Assembly: GCF_016892705.1 (NCBI RefSeq)
Contig: NZ_JAFEMB010000001.1
Coordinates: 558,001-622,000, forward strand
Source: Microvirga pudoricolor
GTDB taxonomy: Bacteria > Pseudomonadota > Alphaproteobacteria > Rhizobiales > Beijerinckiaceae
Direction: 5' to 3'
DNA: 64,000 bases
Numbering within the stretch: position 1 is the first letter of the stretch; each line of letters opens with the position of its first letter. The notes under the pieces were generated by a model. The model had not been told where the DNA came from. It searched no databases and saw only the letters and a list, made by a program, of their open reading frames with translations. Of this stretch, positions 24,866-33,543 are shown piece after piece. A program made the translations under genes and the position numbers.

Positions 24866-25582
24866 TCAGGCGACCCGCATGAAGCGCGAGCGCAGGTAGC
24901 CTGCCACGCCGCCGAGTAAGACCCAGAACACAAGGCTCGAGGCCACGACCGCCACGACGAAGCTGTGCAGCAGGCCATGGGGCACCGCCGTCTCATGGCT
25001 TTCCGGCTGGGGGGCTCCCACGATGTGGGGCGCGACGATCAACGCCACGCCCAGGACCGCCCAAGCGACGGAGCGCCGGAAAACGATCAGCGAAAGTCCC
25101 GCCGCCGTGGCCAATGCGGCCAAGATCCACCAGACCTGGCGAGTGGCGACATCGGCTGCGGGCATTCCCGGAAGCTCCGGCGGAAGGCCGAGGCCGGGCG
25201 CGAGGGTGAAGACCGCGAACCCGGCAAGGCCCCAGAACATGCCCTGACGCCAGCCTGTCATGCCGCCCGCGAACTCGGACGCGACGACGAGCAGGAGCGC
25301 GAAACCGATGGCCGTCGCGACATTGGCCAACGCCGTATAGGCCGACCGCTCGAAGCCGTCCTCCGGAGCCCAACCGTCAGCCTCGTCGTGGGAATGGGCG
25401 GCGGTGGCCTCCGCGTGCTGGTGGGCGGCAGTCGCGGGCCCTTCGCCGCCCGCGGCATTCTCGAAGGTTTCAGCCTTGAGGATGAGCGGGACGGTGCTGG
25501 CATATTGCATGCCGGTCATGCCGATCCCGGCCACGAGGCCAGCCAGGGCGGCTACGAATACGATATTCCGGAACAATGACAT
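24866..25582 (-). CDS. cbtA: CbtA, predicted cobalt transporter subunit
   Basis: 238 residues. An N-terminal membrane helix, a His-rich periplasmic-type loop (AAHQHAEATAAHSHDEADGW, about residues 52-71), and four further hydrophobic helices match CbtA. The family was predicted as a B12-riboswitch-controlled cobalt transporter working with the small CbtB; direct transport evidence is limited. Twelve bases separate it from cbtB, and both are downstream of a B12 riboswitch on this strand. Confidence 0.9.
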   Translation of the reverse strand: MSLFRNIVFVAALAGLVAGIGMTGMQYASTVPLILKAETFENAAGGEGPATAAHQHAEATAAHSHDEADGWAPEDGFERSAYTALANVATAIGFALLLVVASEFAGGMTGWRQGMFWGLAGFAVFTLAPGLGLPPELPGMPAADVATRQVWWILAALATAAGLSLIVFRRSVAWAVLGVALIVAPHIVGAPQPESHETAVPHGLLHSFVVAVVASSLVFWVLLGGVAGYLRSRFMRVA

Positions 25583-25594
25583 GGGGCGATCTCC

Positions 25595-25780
25595 TCAGTG
25601 GCAGGGAAAGGCCAAGGAGTGCCGGACGTCATGCGCGGCGTTGTGCACGGCGCTGATGTGGGAGAAGCCCGCAAAGCCCACGACGAAAAGTCCGAGGAAA
25701 GCCGCAAGTCCCAGCTGCACGAGGCGCGAGGACGGCGTGACGGACGTGGAAAGCTGAAGGGAAGTGTCGTTCGGTGTCAT
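25595..25780 (-). CDS. cbtB: CbtB, small predicted cobalt transporter subunit
   Basis: 61 residues. One membrane helix (about residues 20-42, LVQLGLAAFLGLFVVGFAGF) is followed by a His-rich tail SAVHNAAHDVRHSLAFPCH, the metal-site signature of CbtB. It is the first gene after the minus-strand riboswitch. The C-terminal Cys-His is the usual family end. Confidence 0.92.
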   Translation of the reverse strand: MTPNDTSLQLSTSVTPSSRLVQLGLAAFLGLFVVGFAGFSHISAVHNAAHDVRHSLAFPCH

Positions 25781-25829
25781 CGTGATGACTTTCCGCCCTC
25801 CACCCGAGGGCCGGTCAAGAGGTTTCGTG

Positions 25830-25999
25830 CGTCGGCAGGTCTCCTGGCTTGCGGATGAGCGTGTCTCCCCTGCCTTCCCGGGAAACCCAGTGGCGTTGGT
25901 CGAGGATCACTGTCCGCTGACAGTTGCGGGGGCAGCCGCGGCTTTGGATGGAGGTCCATCCGCACCGCATTCCCTGTTCGTCCCGATCGGGAACCGACG
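25830..25999 (-). ncRNA. Cobalamin riboswitch upstream of cbtB-cbtA
   Basis: On the minus strand, in order: CAGGGAATGCGG (in place of the usual AAAAGGGAA), GCGGCTGCCCCCGCAACTGT, CCACTGG, GGGAAGG, and the B12 box AAGCCAGGAGACCTGCC (25852-25836). CGTCGG (25999-25994) pairs with CCGACG (25835-25830) as P1. cbtB begins about 50 bases after it. Confidence 0.95.
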
Positions 26000-26004
26000 G
26001 CTGG

Positions 26005-26032
26005 ACTATAGAGACATGTTGTCCAACCTCAA
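26005..26032 (-). promoter_or_regulatory. Promoter of the cbtBA riboswitch transcript
   Basis: TTGAGG (26032-26027), 16-base spacer, TATAGT (26010-26005) on the minus strand. The predicted start lies at about 25998, at the first base of P1. The -35 box overlaps the stop codon of the preceding hypothetical gene. Confidence 0.6.
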
Positions 26033-26331
26033 GCCGAAAGGCTCTGGTGTTTCAATCCATTTTCCATGGCCCGGAGGATGTCGCGGCTCGTCAAATGGAA
26101 GTGTGCGTCGGTCGCGAGGTTGCGGCGCTCGATCTTGAGAGCCGCCGCCACCCCGAAGGCGTCAGCCTGTTTTACGAAGAACGCCGCACATTCCTCCGGC
26201 GAGGGAGCTGTGCCGATCAGGGTGCGGAAGGCCAGCCGGTGGACGAAACAATCGCCTTCATGGCCGTGCGGCCGGAAGCGGAGCGAATCGACGCCCGGGT
26301 GCCACGAGGCGGAGGCTGGAAAATCAGGCAT
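26029..26331 (-). CDS. Conserved hypothetical protein
   Basis: 100 residues. The central part HGHEGDCFVHRLAFRTLIGT and the C-terminal FHLTSRDI look like a compact conserved alphaproteobacterial family of unknown function; this is recognition by pattern, not by a named domain. It has no signal peptide or membrane helix. Its stop codon lies within the cbtBA promoter, 30 bases before the riboswitch. Confidence 0.65.
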   Translation of the reverse strand: MPDFPASASWHPGVDSLRFRPHGHEGDCFVHRLAFRTLIGTAPSPEECAAFFVKQADAFGVAAALKIERRNLATDAHFHLTSRDILRAMENGLKHQSLSA

Positions 26332-26454
26332 ATCTTCATGCCATTCTGGCGAACGGGCGGCACGGTCGCAAGCGGCGTCTCCGGCTGGCCCGAACCAACT
26401 GACAAGGTCGGGCGTTCAACCCTGGCACGCAGAGATGGCACGACGGAGCCCCAG

Positions 26455-26736
26455 ATGCCGGCCGAGACGAAGACGAACGGTGAAGACGACGCGCCCACGC
26501 TGCCCCGGCCCGTGCAGGAGCACCTGGGCCAGAAGCTCCGGGCCGCCTATTACGAGGCGGGCGACCGACCGGCCTATCTGGGCGACCCGGCGATCCCGCC
26601 CGAGCTCGACACCCATGTGAGGAAGCTCGAGCAGCGGGACCGCATCCATGTGAAGGGCATCGAGGCCGTCGAGGAAGCGCTGGGCGACATCCTCCATCCG
26701 GATGCGCCCGCCCCCGATCCCGTCAGGCGCCGCTGA
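26455..26736 (+). CDS. Small conserved hypothetical protein
   Basis: 93 residues from ATG 26455, with GGAG about 7 bases upstream. The central part (LPRPVQEHLGQKLRAAYYEA, then DPAIPPELDTHVRKLEQRD) is amphipathic helix-proline-helix. The design vaguely recalls NepR anti-sigma factors, but the NepR consensus is not met and no EcfG or PhyR gene is nearby. Convergent with the helicase gene 19 bases away. Confidence 0.6.
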   Translation: MPAETKTNGEDDAPTLPRPVQEHLGQKLRAAYYEAGDRPAYLGDPAIPPELDTHVRKLEQRDRIHVKGIEAVEEALGDILHPDAPAPDPVRRR

Positions 26737-26755
26737 GCACTGGAGGCGCGGTGGG

Positions 26756-28672
26756 TTACCGCTCGCGCTTGGAGGAGAACTTTTTCTTAGGTCCGCCAGG
26801 CTTCGGCCCACCAGGCTTGGCGTCCTTGCCGGCCCATTTCTTGCCGCCCGGCGGCTTCTTGTCTCCGTGCGGCCTGTCGTCGGCGCCCTTCCGAGGCTCG
26901 TAAGGTTTCTTGCCCTCATAGGGCTTCTTGCCTTCGTGTGATTTCTTGCCGTCGAACGGCTTCTTGCCCTCGAACGATTTCTTGCCTTCATAGGGCTTTT
27001 TGGACCCGAAGGGTTTCTTGCCGTCCTGCGGCTTCCCGCGCTCGAAACCCGCGGGCTCGATGCGGATGTCCTCGTCGTTGCTCTTGCGCGCCGCCGAGGC
27101 GAAGCGGGGTGCGAACGACTTCAGAATGCCGAATTTGGTCTCCCGGTCGTAAATCTTGATCGGGCCGACCTCCTTCCGGGTCACGTGTCCCAGGCGGCAG
27201 ATGATCGGCAGGAGCCAGCGCGGGTCGGCGTTGTTCCGCCGTCCGACGCTCATGGTGAACCACGCCATGTCCTCGGCCTCGAAGGCCTCGTCGCGGGCAT
27301 GCCGCTCCCGGGGCGGACGATCATCGCCGAAGTCCCGCTTGGCGCGGGGTCCCCGGTCGGGACCGGCCTCGACGAGTTCCTCCGGCGCCGGCAACCGGGC
27401 CCGGTGCATGCGCGCGAGGGCGGCGGCGACCTCCTCGGCGCTGTGCTGCGCCAGGAGAACGCGGCCCATCTCCAGATCCTCGTCGAGCTTGTCCTCGGTC
27501 CAGGCCGGGTCGCTCACGAGGCGTTCCTGGTCGCGCTTGCGGATTTCCTCGGCCGTGGGCGGGCCCGCCCATTCGGCATCGACCCGAGCGGCCGCCAGAA
27601 GGCCCTCGGCCTTGCGGCGACGGGTGAACGGCACCAGCAGGACGCAGACGCCCTTGCGGCCCGCGCGGCCCGTCCGGCCGCTGCGATGGAGCAGGGTCTC
27701 GTGGTCGTTGGGCAGCTCCGCGTGGATGACGAGGCCGAGATCGGGCAGATCGATGCCCCGCGCCGCCACATCGGTCGCCACGCAGACCCGGGCGCGCCCG
27801 TCGCGGAGGGACTGAAGCGCGTTGCTGCGCTCGTTCTGGGTCAGCTCGCCCGAGAGGGCCACGGCCGCGAAGCCGCGCTCCGTCAGGCTGGCATGAAGAT
27901 GCCGCACCGCCTCGCGGGTTTTGCAGAACACCATGGCGTTGCGCATCTCGTAGAAGCGCAGGACGTTGACGACACCGAGCTCGATCTCGTTGGGAGCCAC
28001 GCGCAAGGCGCGGTATTCGATGTCGCTGTGGGGTTCGTTCTCGACGAGCGTGTCGATGCGGAAGGCGTCGCGCTGGTAGCGCCGGGCCATGGCCACGATG
28101 TTCCGCGGCAGGGTTGCCGAGAACAGGAGGGTCCGGCGGCTTTCGGGCAGGGCGTCCAGGATGAACTCGAGGTCCTCCCGGAAGCCCAGGTCGAGCATCT
28201 CGTCGGCTTCGTCCAGGACGACGGCCCTCATCTGCGACGGGTCGAGGCGACCGCGCTCCAGATGGTCGCGCAGGCGGCCGGGGGTGCCCACCACGATGTG
28301 GCAGCCGTCTTCGAGAGCCCGCTGCTCGCGGCGCACGTCCATGCCGCCGACGCTGGAGGCAACCCGCACGCCGGCGGGCCCATAGAGCCAGATCAGCTCG
28401 CGGTGAACCTGGAGGGCCAGTTCACGGGTCGGCGCCACGATCAGCGCCAGGGGCTCGGCCGGCGGGCCGAACCGCTCGGCTTCGCCCAGGAGGGTCGAGG
28501 CGAGCGCGAGCCCGTAGGCGACGGTCTTGCCGGAGCCGGTCTGGGCGGAGACCAGGAGGTCCCGGCCCTCGGCCTCGGGCTGCAGAACGGCGGCCTGGAC
28601 GGGGGTCGGGTCCTGGTAGCCTCGGTCGGTCAGGGCGCGTTCGAGGCTGGGATTGGTGGTGGGAAAGGGCAT
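26756..28672 (-). CDS. DEAD-box RNA helicase with DbpA-type RNA-binding domain and a Lys-rich repeat tail
   Basis: 638 residues. The Q motif is followed by AQTGSGKTVAYGLALA (motif I, about residue 43), DEADEMLDLGF (motif II), SATLP (III) and HRSGRTGRAGRKG (VI). Residues 455-535 form a DbpA-type RNA-binding domain (MAWFTMSVGRRNNADPRWLL and on). The last 90 residues contain six to eight copies of a hexapeptide like PYEGKK, followed by Gly/Pro/Lys-rich sequence. DbpA relatives act in 50S ribosome assembly; the basic tail probably adds RNA affinity. Confidence 0.93.
   Translation of the reverse strand: MPFPTTNPSLERALTDRGYQDPTPVQAAVLQPEAEGRDLLVSAQTGSGKTVAYGLALASTLLGEAERFGPPAEPLALIVAPTRELALQVHRELIWLYGPAGVRVASSVGGMDVRREQRALEDGCHIVVGTPGRLRDHLERGRLDPSQMRAVVLDEADEMLDLGFREDLEFILDALPESRRTLLFSATLPRNIVAMARRYQRDAFRIDTLVENEPHSDIEYRALRVAPNEIELGVVNVLRFYEMRNAMVFCKTREAVRHLHASLTERGFAAVALSGELTQNERSNALQSLRDGRARVCVATDVAARGIDLPDLGLVIHAELPNDHETLLHRSGRTGRAGRKGVCVLLVPFTRRRKAEGLLAAARVDAEWAGPPTAEEIRKRDQERLVSDPAWTEDKLDEDLEMGRVLLAQHSAEEVAAALARMHRARLPAPEELVEAGPDRGPRAKRDFGDDRPPRERHARDEAFEAEDMAWFTMSVGRRNNADPRWLLPIICRLGHVTRKEVGPIKIYDRETKFGILKSFAPRFASAARKSNDEDIRIEPAGFERGKPQDGKKPFGSKKPYEGKKSFEGKKPFDGKKSHEGKKPYEGKKPYEPRKGADDRPHGDKKPPGGKKWAGKDAKPGGPKPGGPKKKFSSKRER
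26900..27040 (-). repeat. 18-base degenerate tandem repeat in the helicase tail
   Basis: On the minus strand repeated units of the type PYEGKK/PFDGKK/SHEGKK are encoded by an 18-base motif resembling AAGCCCTACGAGGGCAAG. The array is in frame and confined to the C-terminal tail of the DEAD-box helicase. Confidence 0.8.
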
Positions 28673-28725
28673 GGTGTTGCGGCTCGGCCGTTCCTGCGGA
28701 GCCGTGGCATGCTCCTGTCGGTTGC

Positions 28726-29040
28726 TCAGCTCAGGGCTGAAGGTTCGTCGGTTTCGTCGATCTCGACCAGGAAGACCACATCGATGCCGAGTTCCTCGTC
28801 ATCGTCTCCCAGATCGTCGTCCTCGCCTTCTTCTTCGAGCACCTCGTCGACGGCGTCCATTTCCTCGTCGGAGGCGGCCCGAACCGTTAGGGCGGAGGAG
28901 CCGTCCCAGAGGGGCTTGCTCTCGCTCTTGAGGGAGAGGAGGTCGGCCTTGAAATCCTCGCTCATGAAGAGGTCGCGTGCCTGTTCCTCGTCCGCATTGG
29001 TGACCGCAATCGCTTTCCCAGCAACTTCGAGAGTAAACAT
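28726..29040 (-). CDS. Acidic hypothetical protein
   Basis: 104 residues from ATG 29040, supported by AAGGA 7 bases upstream. Residues 1-30 (MFTLEVAGKAIAVTNADEEQ) look folded, and residues 75-95 are strongly acidic (EEEGEDDDLGDDDEELG). No family was recognised. It sits 54 bases upstream of the helicase gene on the same strand; an acidic partner for the basic-tailed helicase is conceivable but untested. Confidence 0.75.
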   Translation of the reverse strand: MFTLEVAGKAIAVTNADEEQARDLFMSEDFKADLLSLKSESKPLWDGSSALTVRAASDEEMDAVDEVLEEEGEDDDLGDDDEELGIDVVFLVEIDETDEPSALS

Positions 29041-29370
29041 GGCTTTTTCCTTCATGACGCTAGAGAAGGTCACAATCCCAGAACGGAGCATTTGTTTCCG
29101 ACCCGTCGAGGGATCGGGTCCGGTGCCTGCGACCTTCGCACTGCCTACAGGAGGGCGGACCAAAAAGGTAGCATTATGCTGCGGCCGCCTGGAGATTTTT
29201 CGGCTTTATATTCCTAGAGACGCCGTCGGACCCTTCGTTGCGGTCGGCAGACTTCGACAGGCGCCGGAGAACGCCGCAGTCCCGCGTCCCTCTGGCGGGT
29301 TGCTTTCCCCTACCCGTAACATTAGAGGCTTGGGCCATCCATCCCATGGCGGCCCCAGAGCAGATTTTCC
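29041..29370. other. Divergent intergenic region before cysD
   Basis: 330 bases between the acidic protein gene and cysD. No gene is supported. A weak plus-strand promoter candidate for cysD is TTGCTT (29300-29305), 17 bases, TAGAGG (29323-29328). No riboswitch or CysB/Cbl-like site was recognised. Confidence 0.4.
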
Positions 29371-30270
29371 ATGTCCCTCAGCCATCTTCAGCGCCTCGAG
29401 GCTGAATCGATCCATATCTTCCGGGAGGTGGCCGCCACCTGTTCCAATCCGGTGATGCTCTACTCCATCGGCAAGGATTCGTCGGTGATGCTTCATCTGG
29501 CCATGAAGGCGTTCTACCCGGCCAAGCCTCCTTTCCCGTTCCTACACGTGGACACGACCTGGAAGTTCAAGGAGATGACCGCCTTCCGGGACCGGATGGC
29601 CCGGGACCTCGGGATCGACCTCCTGGTCCACGTCAACCCGGACGGGATCACACAGAATATCGGACCCTTCAGCCACGGCTCGAGCGTCCACACGCACGTG
29701 ATGAAAACCCTGGGTTTGCGCCAGGCCCTGGAGAAATACGGCTTCGACGCGGCCTTCGGGGGCGCCCGCCGGGACGAGGAGAAGTCCCGCGCCAAGGAGC
29801 GCATCTTCTCCTTCCGCAACGACCAGCACGCCTGGGACCCGAAGAACCAGCGCCCGGAGATGTGGAAGACCTACAACACCCACGTCGGCCCCCGCGAGTC
29901 GATGCGGATCTTCCCGCTGTCCAACTGGACCGAACTCGATATCTGGCAATACATCATGAAAGAGCAAATCCCGGTGGTGCCGCTGTACTTCGCCGCCAAG
30001 CGGCCGGTGGTGGAGCGCGACGGCATGCTGATCATGGTGGATGACGACCGCATGCCGCTGACCGAATCCGACGTGGTCAGGGAGCGGCTCGTCCGCTTCC
30101 GCACGCTCGGCTGCTATCCCCTGACGGGCGCCATCGAGTCCGACGCGACATCCCTGGAAGATATCGTGCGCGAAATGCTCACGGCCCGCACGTCGGAGCG
30201 GCAGGGCCGGCTCATCGACAAGGATGAGGTCGGCTCCATGGAGAAGAAGAAGCGCGAGGGGTATTTCTAG
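29371..30270 (+). CDS. cysD: Sulfate adenylyltransferase subunit 2 CysD
   Basis: 299 residues, full length. The PP-loop [18 protein letters not shown] (about residues 31-48) binds [23 protein letters not shown] and the [10 protein letters not shown] block are CysD signatures. With the GTPase subunit it makes adenosine 5'-phosphosulfate from sulfate and ATP. cysNC starts at the base after its stop, so the subunits are made together. No cysH, cysI or sulfate transporter gene is adjacent. Confidence 0.96.
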   Translation: MSLSHLQRLEAESIHIFREVAATCSNPVMLYSIGKDSSVMLHLAMKAFYPAKPPFPFLHVDTTWKFKEMTAFRDRMARDLGIDLLVHVNPDGITQNIGPFSHGSSVHTHVMKTLGLRQALEKYGFDAAFGGARRDEEKSRAKERIFSFRNDQHAWDPKNQRPEMWKTYNTHVGPRESMRIFPLSNWTELDIWQYIMKEQIPVVPLYFAAKRPVVERDGMLIMVDDDRMPLTESDVVRERLVRFRTLGCYPLTGAIESDATSLEDIVREMLTARTSERQGRLIDKDEVGSMEKKKREGYF

Positions 30271-32166
30271 ATGAACCACGCGACTCCCTTCCCTGGCAGC
30301 ATGACGGAGTACCTGCGGGAGCAGGAATCCAAATCTCTCCTGCGCTTTCTCACCTGCGGGTCCGTGGACGACGGCAAGTCCACGCTAATCGGCCGCCTGC
30401 TCTACGACAGCAAGCTGATCTTCGAGGATCACCTGGCGGCTCTCGAGCGCGACAGCGCGAAGCACGGCACCACGGGCGAGGATATCGATTTCGCGCTTCT
30501 CGTGGACGGTCTGGAGGCCGAGCGCGAGCAAGGCATCACCATCGACGTCGCCTACCGGTTCTTCACCACCGCCAAGCGCAAGTTCATCGTGGCCGATACG
30601 CCCGGCCACGAGGAATACACGCGCAACATGGCAACCGGGGCCTCCACGGCGGATCTCGCCATCGTGCTGGTGGACAGCCGGCAGGGAATCCTGCGCCAGA
30701 CGCGCCGTCATTCCTACATCGCCTCCCTGCTCGGCATCCGCCACATCGTGCTGGCGGTCAACAAGATCGACCTCGTGGGCTACGACCAGGCGGTGTTCGA
30801 CCGCATCGTGGCGGACTACACGGCGTTTGCCCGGGATCTCGGCTTCAAGACCGTCCAGCCGATCCCGATCTCGGCGCGCTACGGCGACAACGTCACCGAG
30901 GCATCGTCCCATACAGGGTGGTATGCGGGCCCGACCCTGATGCATCACCTCGAAACCGTTCAGGTCGAGAACGATGCCCGTGACAAGCCCTTCCGCTTCC
31001 CGGTCCAGTACGTGAGCCGCCCCAATCTCGATTTCCGCGGCTTCGCTGGGCAGGTCGCGTCCGGACAGGTCGCGGTGGGCGACCCGGTGAGCGTGGCCAA
31101 GTCCGGCCATCGATCCCGGATCAAGGAGATCGTCACCCAGGACGGCTCCCTCGACCGCGCGGTGGAGGGCCAGGCCGTCACGCTGGTCCTGGAAGACCAG
31201 GTCGAGGTCTCCCGCGGCAACATGCTGGCGGCGCCGGAGGCCCGGCCCCATGTCGCCGATCAGTTCCAGGCGCACCTGATCTGGTTCTCGCCGACACCGA
31301 TGATCCCAGGCCGCAGCTATATCCTGCGCACGGAAGCCGACAGCGTCGGCGCCACGGTCACGGCCCTCAAGCACCAGGTGGATGTGAACACCTTCGCGCA
31401 CGAAGCCGCGAAATCCCTGCAGATGAACGAGATCGGCGTGTGCAATATCGGCACGCAGTCGCCCATCGCCTTCGACGCCTACCGGGACAACCGGGTCACC
31501 GGAGGCTTCATCCTGATCGACCGCTTCACCAACGCGACGGTTGGCGCCGGCATGATCGACTTCCCGCTCCGGCGCGCGCAGAACATCCACTGGCAGGCCA
31601 TTGAGGTCGACAAGCAGGCCCGAGCGGCGATCAAGCACCAGAAGCCGTCCGTCCTCTGGTTCACCGGACTCTCGGGCTCGGGCAAGTCCACCATCGCCAA
31701 CGCGGTGGAAAAGCTGCTGCACGCCAAAGGCCGCCACACCTACATCCTCGACGGCGACAACGTCCGCCACGGTCTCAACCGGGATTTGGGCTTCACGGAA
31801 GCGGACCGGGTCGAGAACATTCGCCGCGTCGCCGAGGTGGCGAAGCTGATGGCGGATGCGGGCCTCATCGTCATCGTGTCGTTCATCTCGCCGTTCCGGT
31901 CCGAGCGCCAGCTTGCCCGCGACATGATGCCGGACGGCGAGTTCATCGAGATCTTCGTCGACACGCCCCTGGAGGAATGCGCCCGGCGCGACCCGAAGGG
32001 TCTCTACCGCAAGGCGATGGCGGGCGAGATCAAGAATTTCACGGGGATCGACTCGCCCTACGAGCCGCCGCAGCAGCCGGAGATCCACCTGCATACGATC
32101 GGCCGGGAGCCCGTGATGCTGGCCGTGCAGGTCGAAGAGTTCCTGGAGTCGCGCGGGATCCGGTGA
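30271..32166 (+). CDS. cysNC: Fused sulfate adenylyltransferase subunit 1 / adenylylsulfate kinase CysNC (NodQ type)
   Basis: 631 residues. Residues 25-440 are the CysN elongation-factor-like GTPase: [44 protein letters not shown]. Residues 455-630 are APS kinase: [35 protein letters not shown]. The fusion makes APS and then PAPS, as in rhizobial NodQ. PAPS is either reduced to sulfite or used by sulfotransferases; a sulfotransferase gene follows 54 bases later. Confidence 0.96.
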   Translation: MNHATPFPGSMTEYLREQESKSLLRFLTCGSVDDGKSTLIGRLLYDSKLIFEDHLAALERDSAKHGTTGEDIDFALLVDGLEAEREQGITIDVAYRFFTTAKRKFIVADTPGHEEYTRNMATGASTADLAIVLVDSRQGILRQTRRHSYIASLLGIRHIVLAVNKIDLVGYDQAVFDRIVADYTAFARDLGFKTVQPIPISARYGDNVTEASSHTGWYAGPTLMHHLETVQVENDARDKPFRFPVQYVSRPNLDFRGFAGQVASGQVAVGDPVSVAKSGHRSRIKEIVTQDGSLDRAVEGQAVTLVLEDQVEVSRGNMLAAPEARPHVADQFQAHLIWFSPTPMIPGRSYILRTEADSVGATVTALKHQVDVNTFAHEAAKSLQMNEIGVCNIGTQSPIAFDAYRDNRVTGGFILIDRFTNATVGAGMIDFPLRRAQNIHWQAIEVDKQARAAIKHQKPSVLWFTGLSGSGKSTIANAVEKLLHAKGRHTYILDGDNVRHGLNRDLGFTEADRVENIRRVAEVAKLMADAGLIVIVSFISPFRSERQLARDMMPDGEFIEIFVDTPLEECARRDPKGLYRKAMAGEIKNFTGIDSPYEPPQQPEIHLHTIGREPVMLAVQVEEFLESRGIR

Positions 32167-32220
32167 GACCGCGCGACCCTGTCGCAAACGCAGACGTCTC
32201 TAGCTTGGACAAGACCACCC

Positions 32221-33543
32221 ATGGACATCGTTCTTCACATCGGGACCGAGAAGACCGGCACGACGACGATCCAGGAGCTCCTGCACAAGAATCGCGATGC
32301 GCTGATCCGGAACGGGTATTACTTCCTGAGCTCGCCCGGCATCCACAACAACAGGGACCTAGCGGCCTACTGCCTGCGCCAGGACCGGTTCGACGATCAC
32401 TTCCGCGCCCAGCTCATCGACACGCCCGAGAAGCGCGAGGTCTTCCAGCGCGACTTCCTGCGGCGCTTCGACGACGAACTGGCGGCGATCCCGCCGCACG
32501 TCCATACCGTTCTGGCAACGAGCGAGCACTTTCATTCGCGCGTCATCCACGACGATGAGATCGAGACCCTGAAGCGGCTCCTGGCGGAACGGTTCGAGAG
32601 GGTCAGGGTTCTCACCTACCTGCGCAAGCAGATCGATGCGGCGTTGTCCGCCTATACGACGTTTCTGATCAGCGGCGGTCACGGAACCCTGCACGATTTC
32701 GTCAGCGACATGTGCCGGCCCGACAACCCGTATTTCGATTATCTCGCCTATCTCGCACGGTGGGAGAAGGCCTTCGGCCGGGAGAACCTCACGGTCCGGA
32801 TCTTCGAGCCGGGGGAGTTCCTCAACGGGGACCTGGTCGACGACTTCTTCGACCAGGTCGATCCGGAACTGGGACGCAAGATCGACCGACGCATCGAATC
32901 CAAGAACGAGTCCGTCAATCAATTCGGCCAGACGCTGCTCAACATCATCAACCGGTATGTCCCCCGCCTCGTCCCGGGCATCGGGCTCAACCGGCGCAAT
33001 ATCGATCTGTCCGACATCGTCCTCGACGGAACGAAGGGGCGAAGCGTCGGCCTGGACGAGGTGACCTATGACGGGATCCAATCCCGCTTCGAGGCGGTCA
33101 ACGAGGCTGTCAGACGCGGCTATTTCCCTCACCGGTCGTCACTTTTCAGCCCAGGTCAGGGAAAGGCCGGCCCGGTTCTGATCTCGCCGGACAACGCGCT
33201 CATCCTCGACAGGCTCGTCGAACGCCTCACCCGCGAGAGCCGGGACAGCGCCGGAGCATCCCCCGTCCCGCCCGTCTATGCCGACCAGATCGCAAGCCTC
33301 ACCCAGCTTCTGAGCGAGACGGAGGCCAACCGGGGTCTCGTGCACAGCCAGCTCGTCGCGATGACGAACGAATGCATTGCCGTGACGGCCAACCGCGACA
33401 CCGTCTACGAGCAGCTGGTGGCCGCGAATGATCGCCTGGCCCGACAGGACGCGGATCTGCGTCTTCTGCGTCGCAATCCGATGAACCGGATCATGCTGAA
33501 ATTGCGCGATGCTTTCAGGAAGAGCGCGAAAACGCAGGCCTAA
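32221..33543 (+). CDS. Sulfotransferase-family protein with C-terminal coiled coil
   Basis: 440 residues. The first residues HIGTEKTGTTTIQELLHKNR form the 5'-phosphosulfate-binding loop of PAPS sulfotransferases, and the LRKQIDAALSAYTTF segment (about residues 136-150) supplies the Arg-x6-Ser 3'-phosphate site. Residues 340-430 are helical with coiled-coil character (TQLLSETEANRGLVHSQLVA and on). It has no signal peptide, so it acts in the cytoplasm or at the inner face of the membrane. Position directly after cysD-cysNC indicates that PAPS is made for this enzyme. The acceptor (polysaccharide, LPS, lipid) is unknown. Confidence 0.85.
   Translation: MDIVLHIGTEKTGTTTIQELLHKNRDALIRNGYYFLSSPGIHNNRDLAAYCLRQDRFDDHFRAQLIDTPEKREVFQRDFLRRFDDELAAIPPHVHTVLATSEHFHSRVIHDDEIETLKRLLAERFERVRVLTYLRKQIDAALSAYTTFLISGGHGTLHDFVSDMCRPDNPYFDYLAYLARWEKAFGRENLTVRIFEPGEFLNGDLVDDFFDQVDPELGRKIDRRIESKNESVNQFGQTLLNIINRYVPRLVPGIGLNRRNIDLSDIVLDGTKGRSVGLDEVTYDGIQSRFEAVNEAVRRGYFPHRSSLFSPGQGKAGPVLISPDNALILDRLVERLTRESRDSAGASPVPPVYADQIASLTQLLSETEANRGLVHSQLVAMTNECIAVTANRDTVYEQLVAANDRLARQDADLRLLRRNPMNRIMLKLRDAFRKSAKTQA

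Noticed and set aside
26455-26736. NepR-type anti-sigma factor
   Set aside because: Only the general helix-proline-helix design agrees; the conserved NepR residues and the usual phyR/ecfG neighbours are missing.
26900-27040. CRISPR-like repeats near 27 kb
   Set aside because: 18-base repeats without spacers that encode the Lys-rich tail of the DEAD-box helicase.
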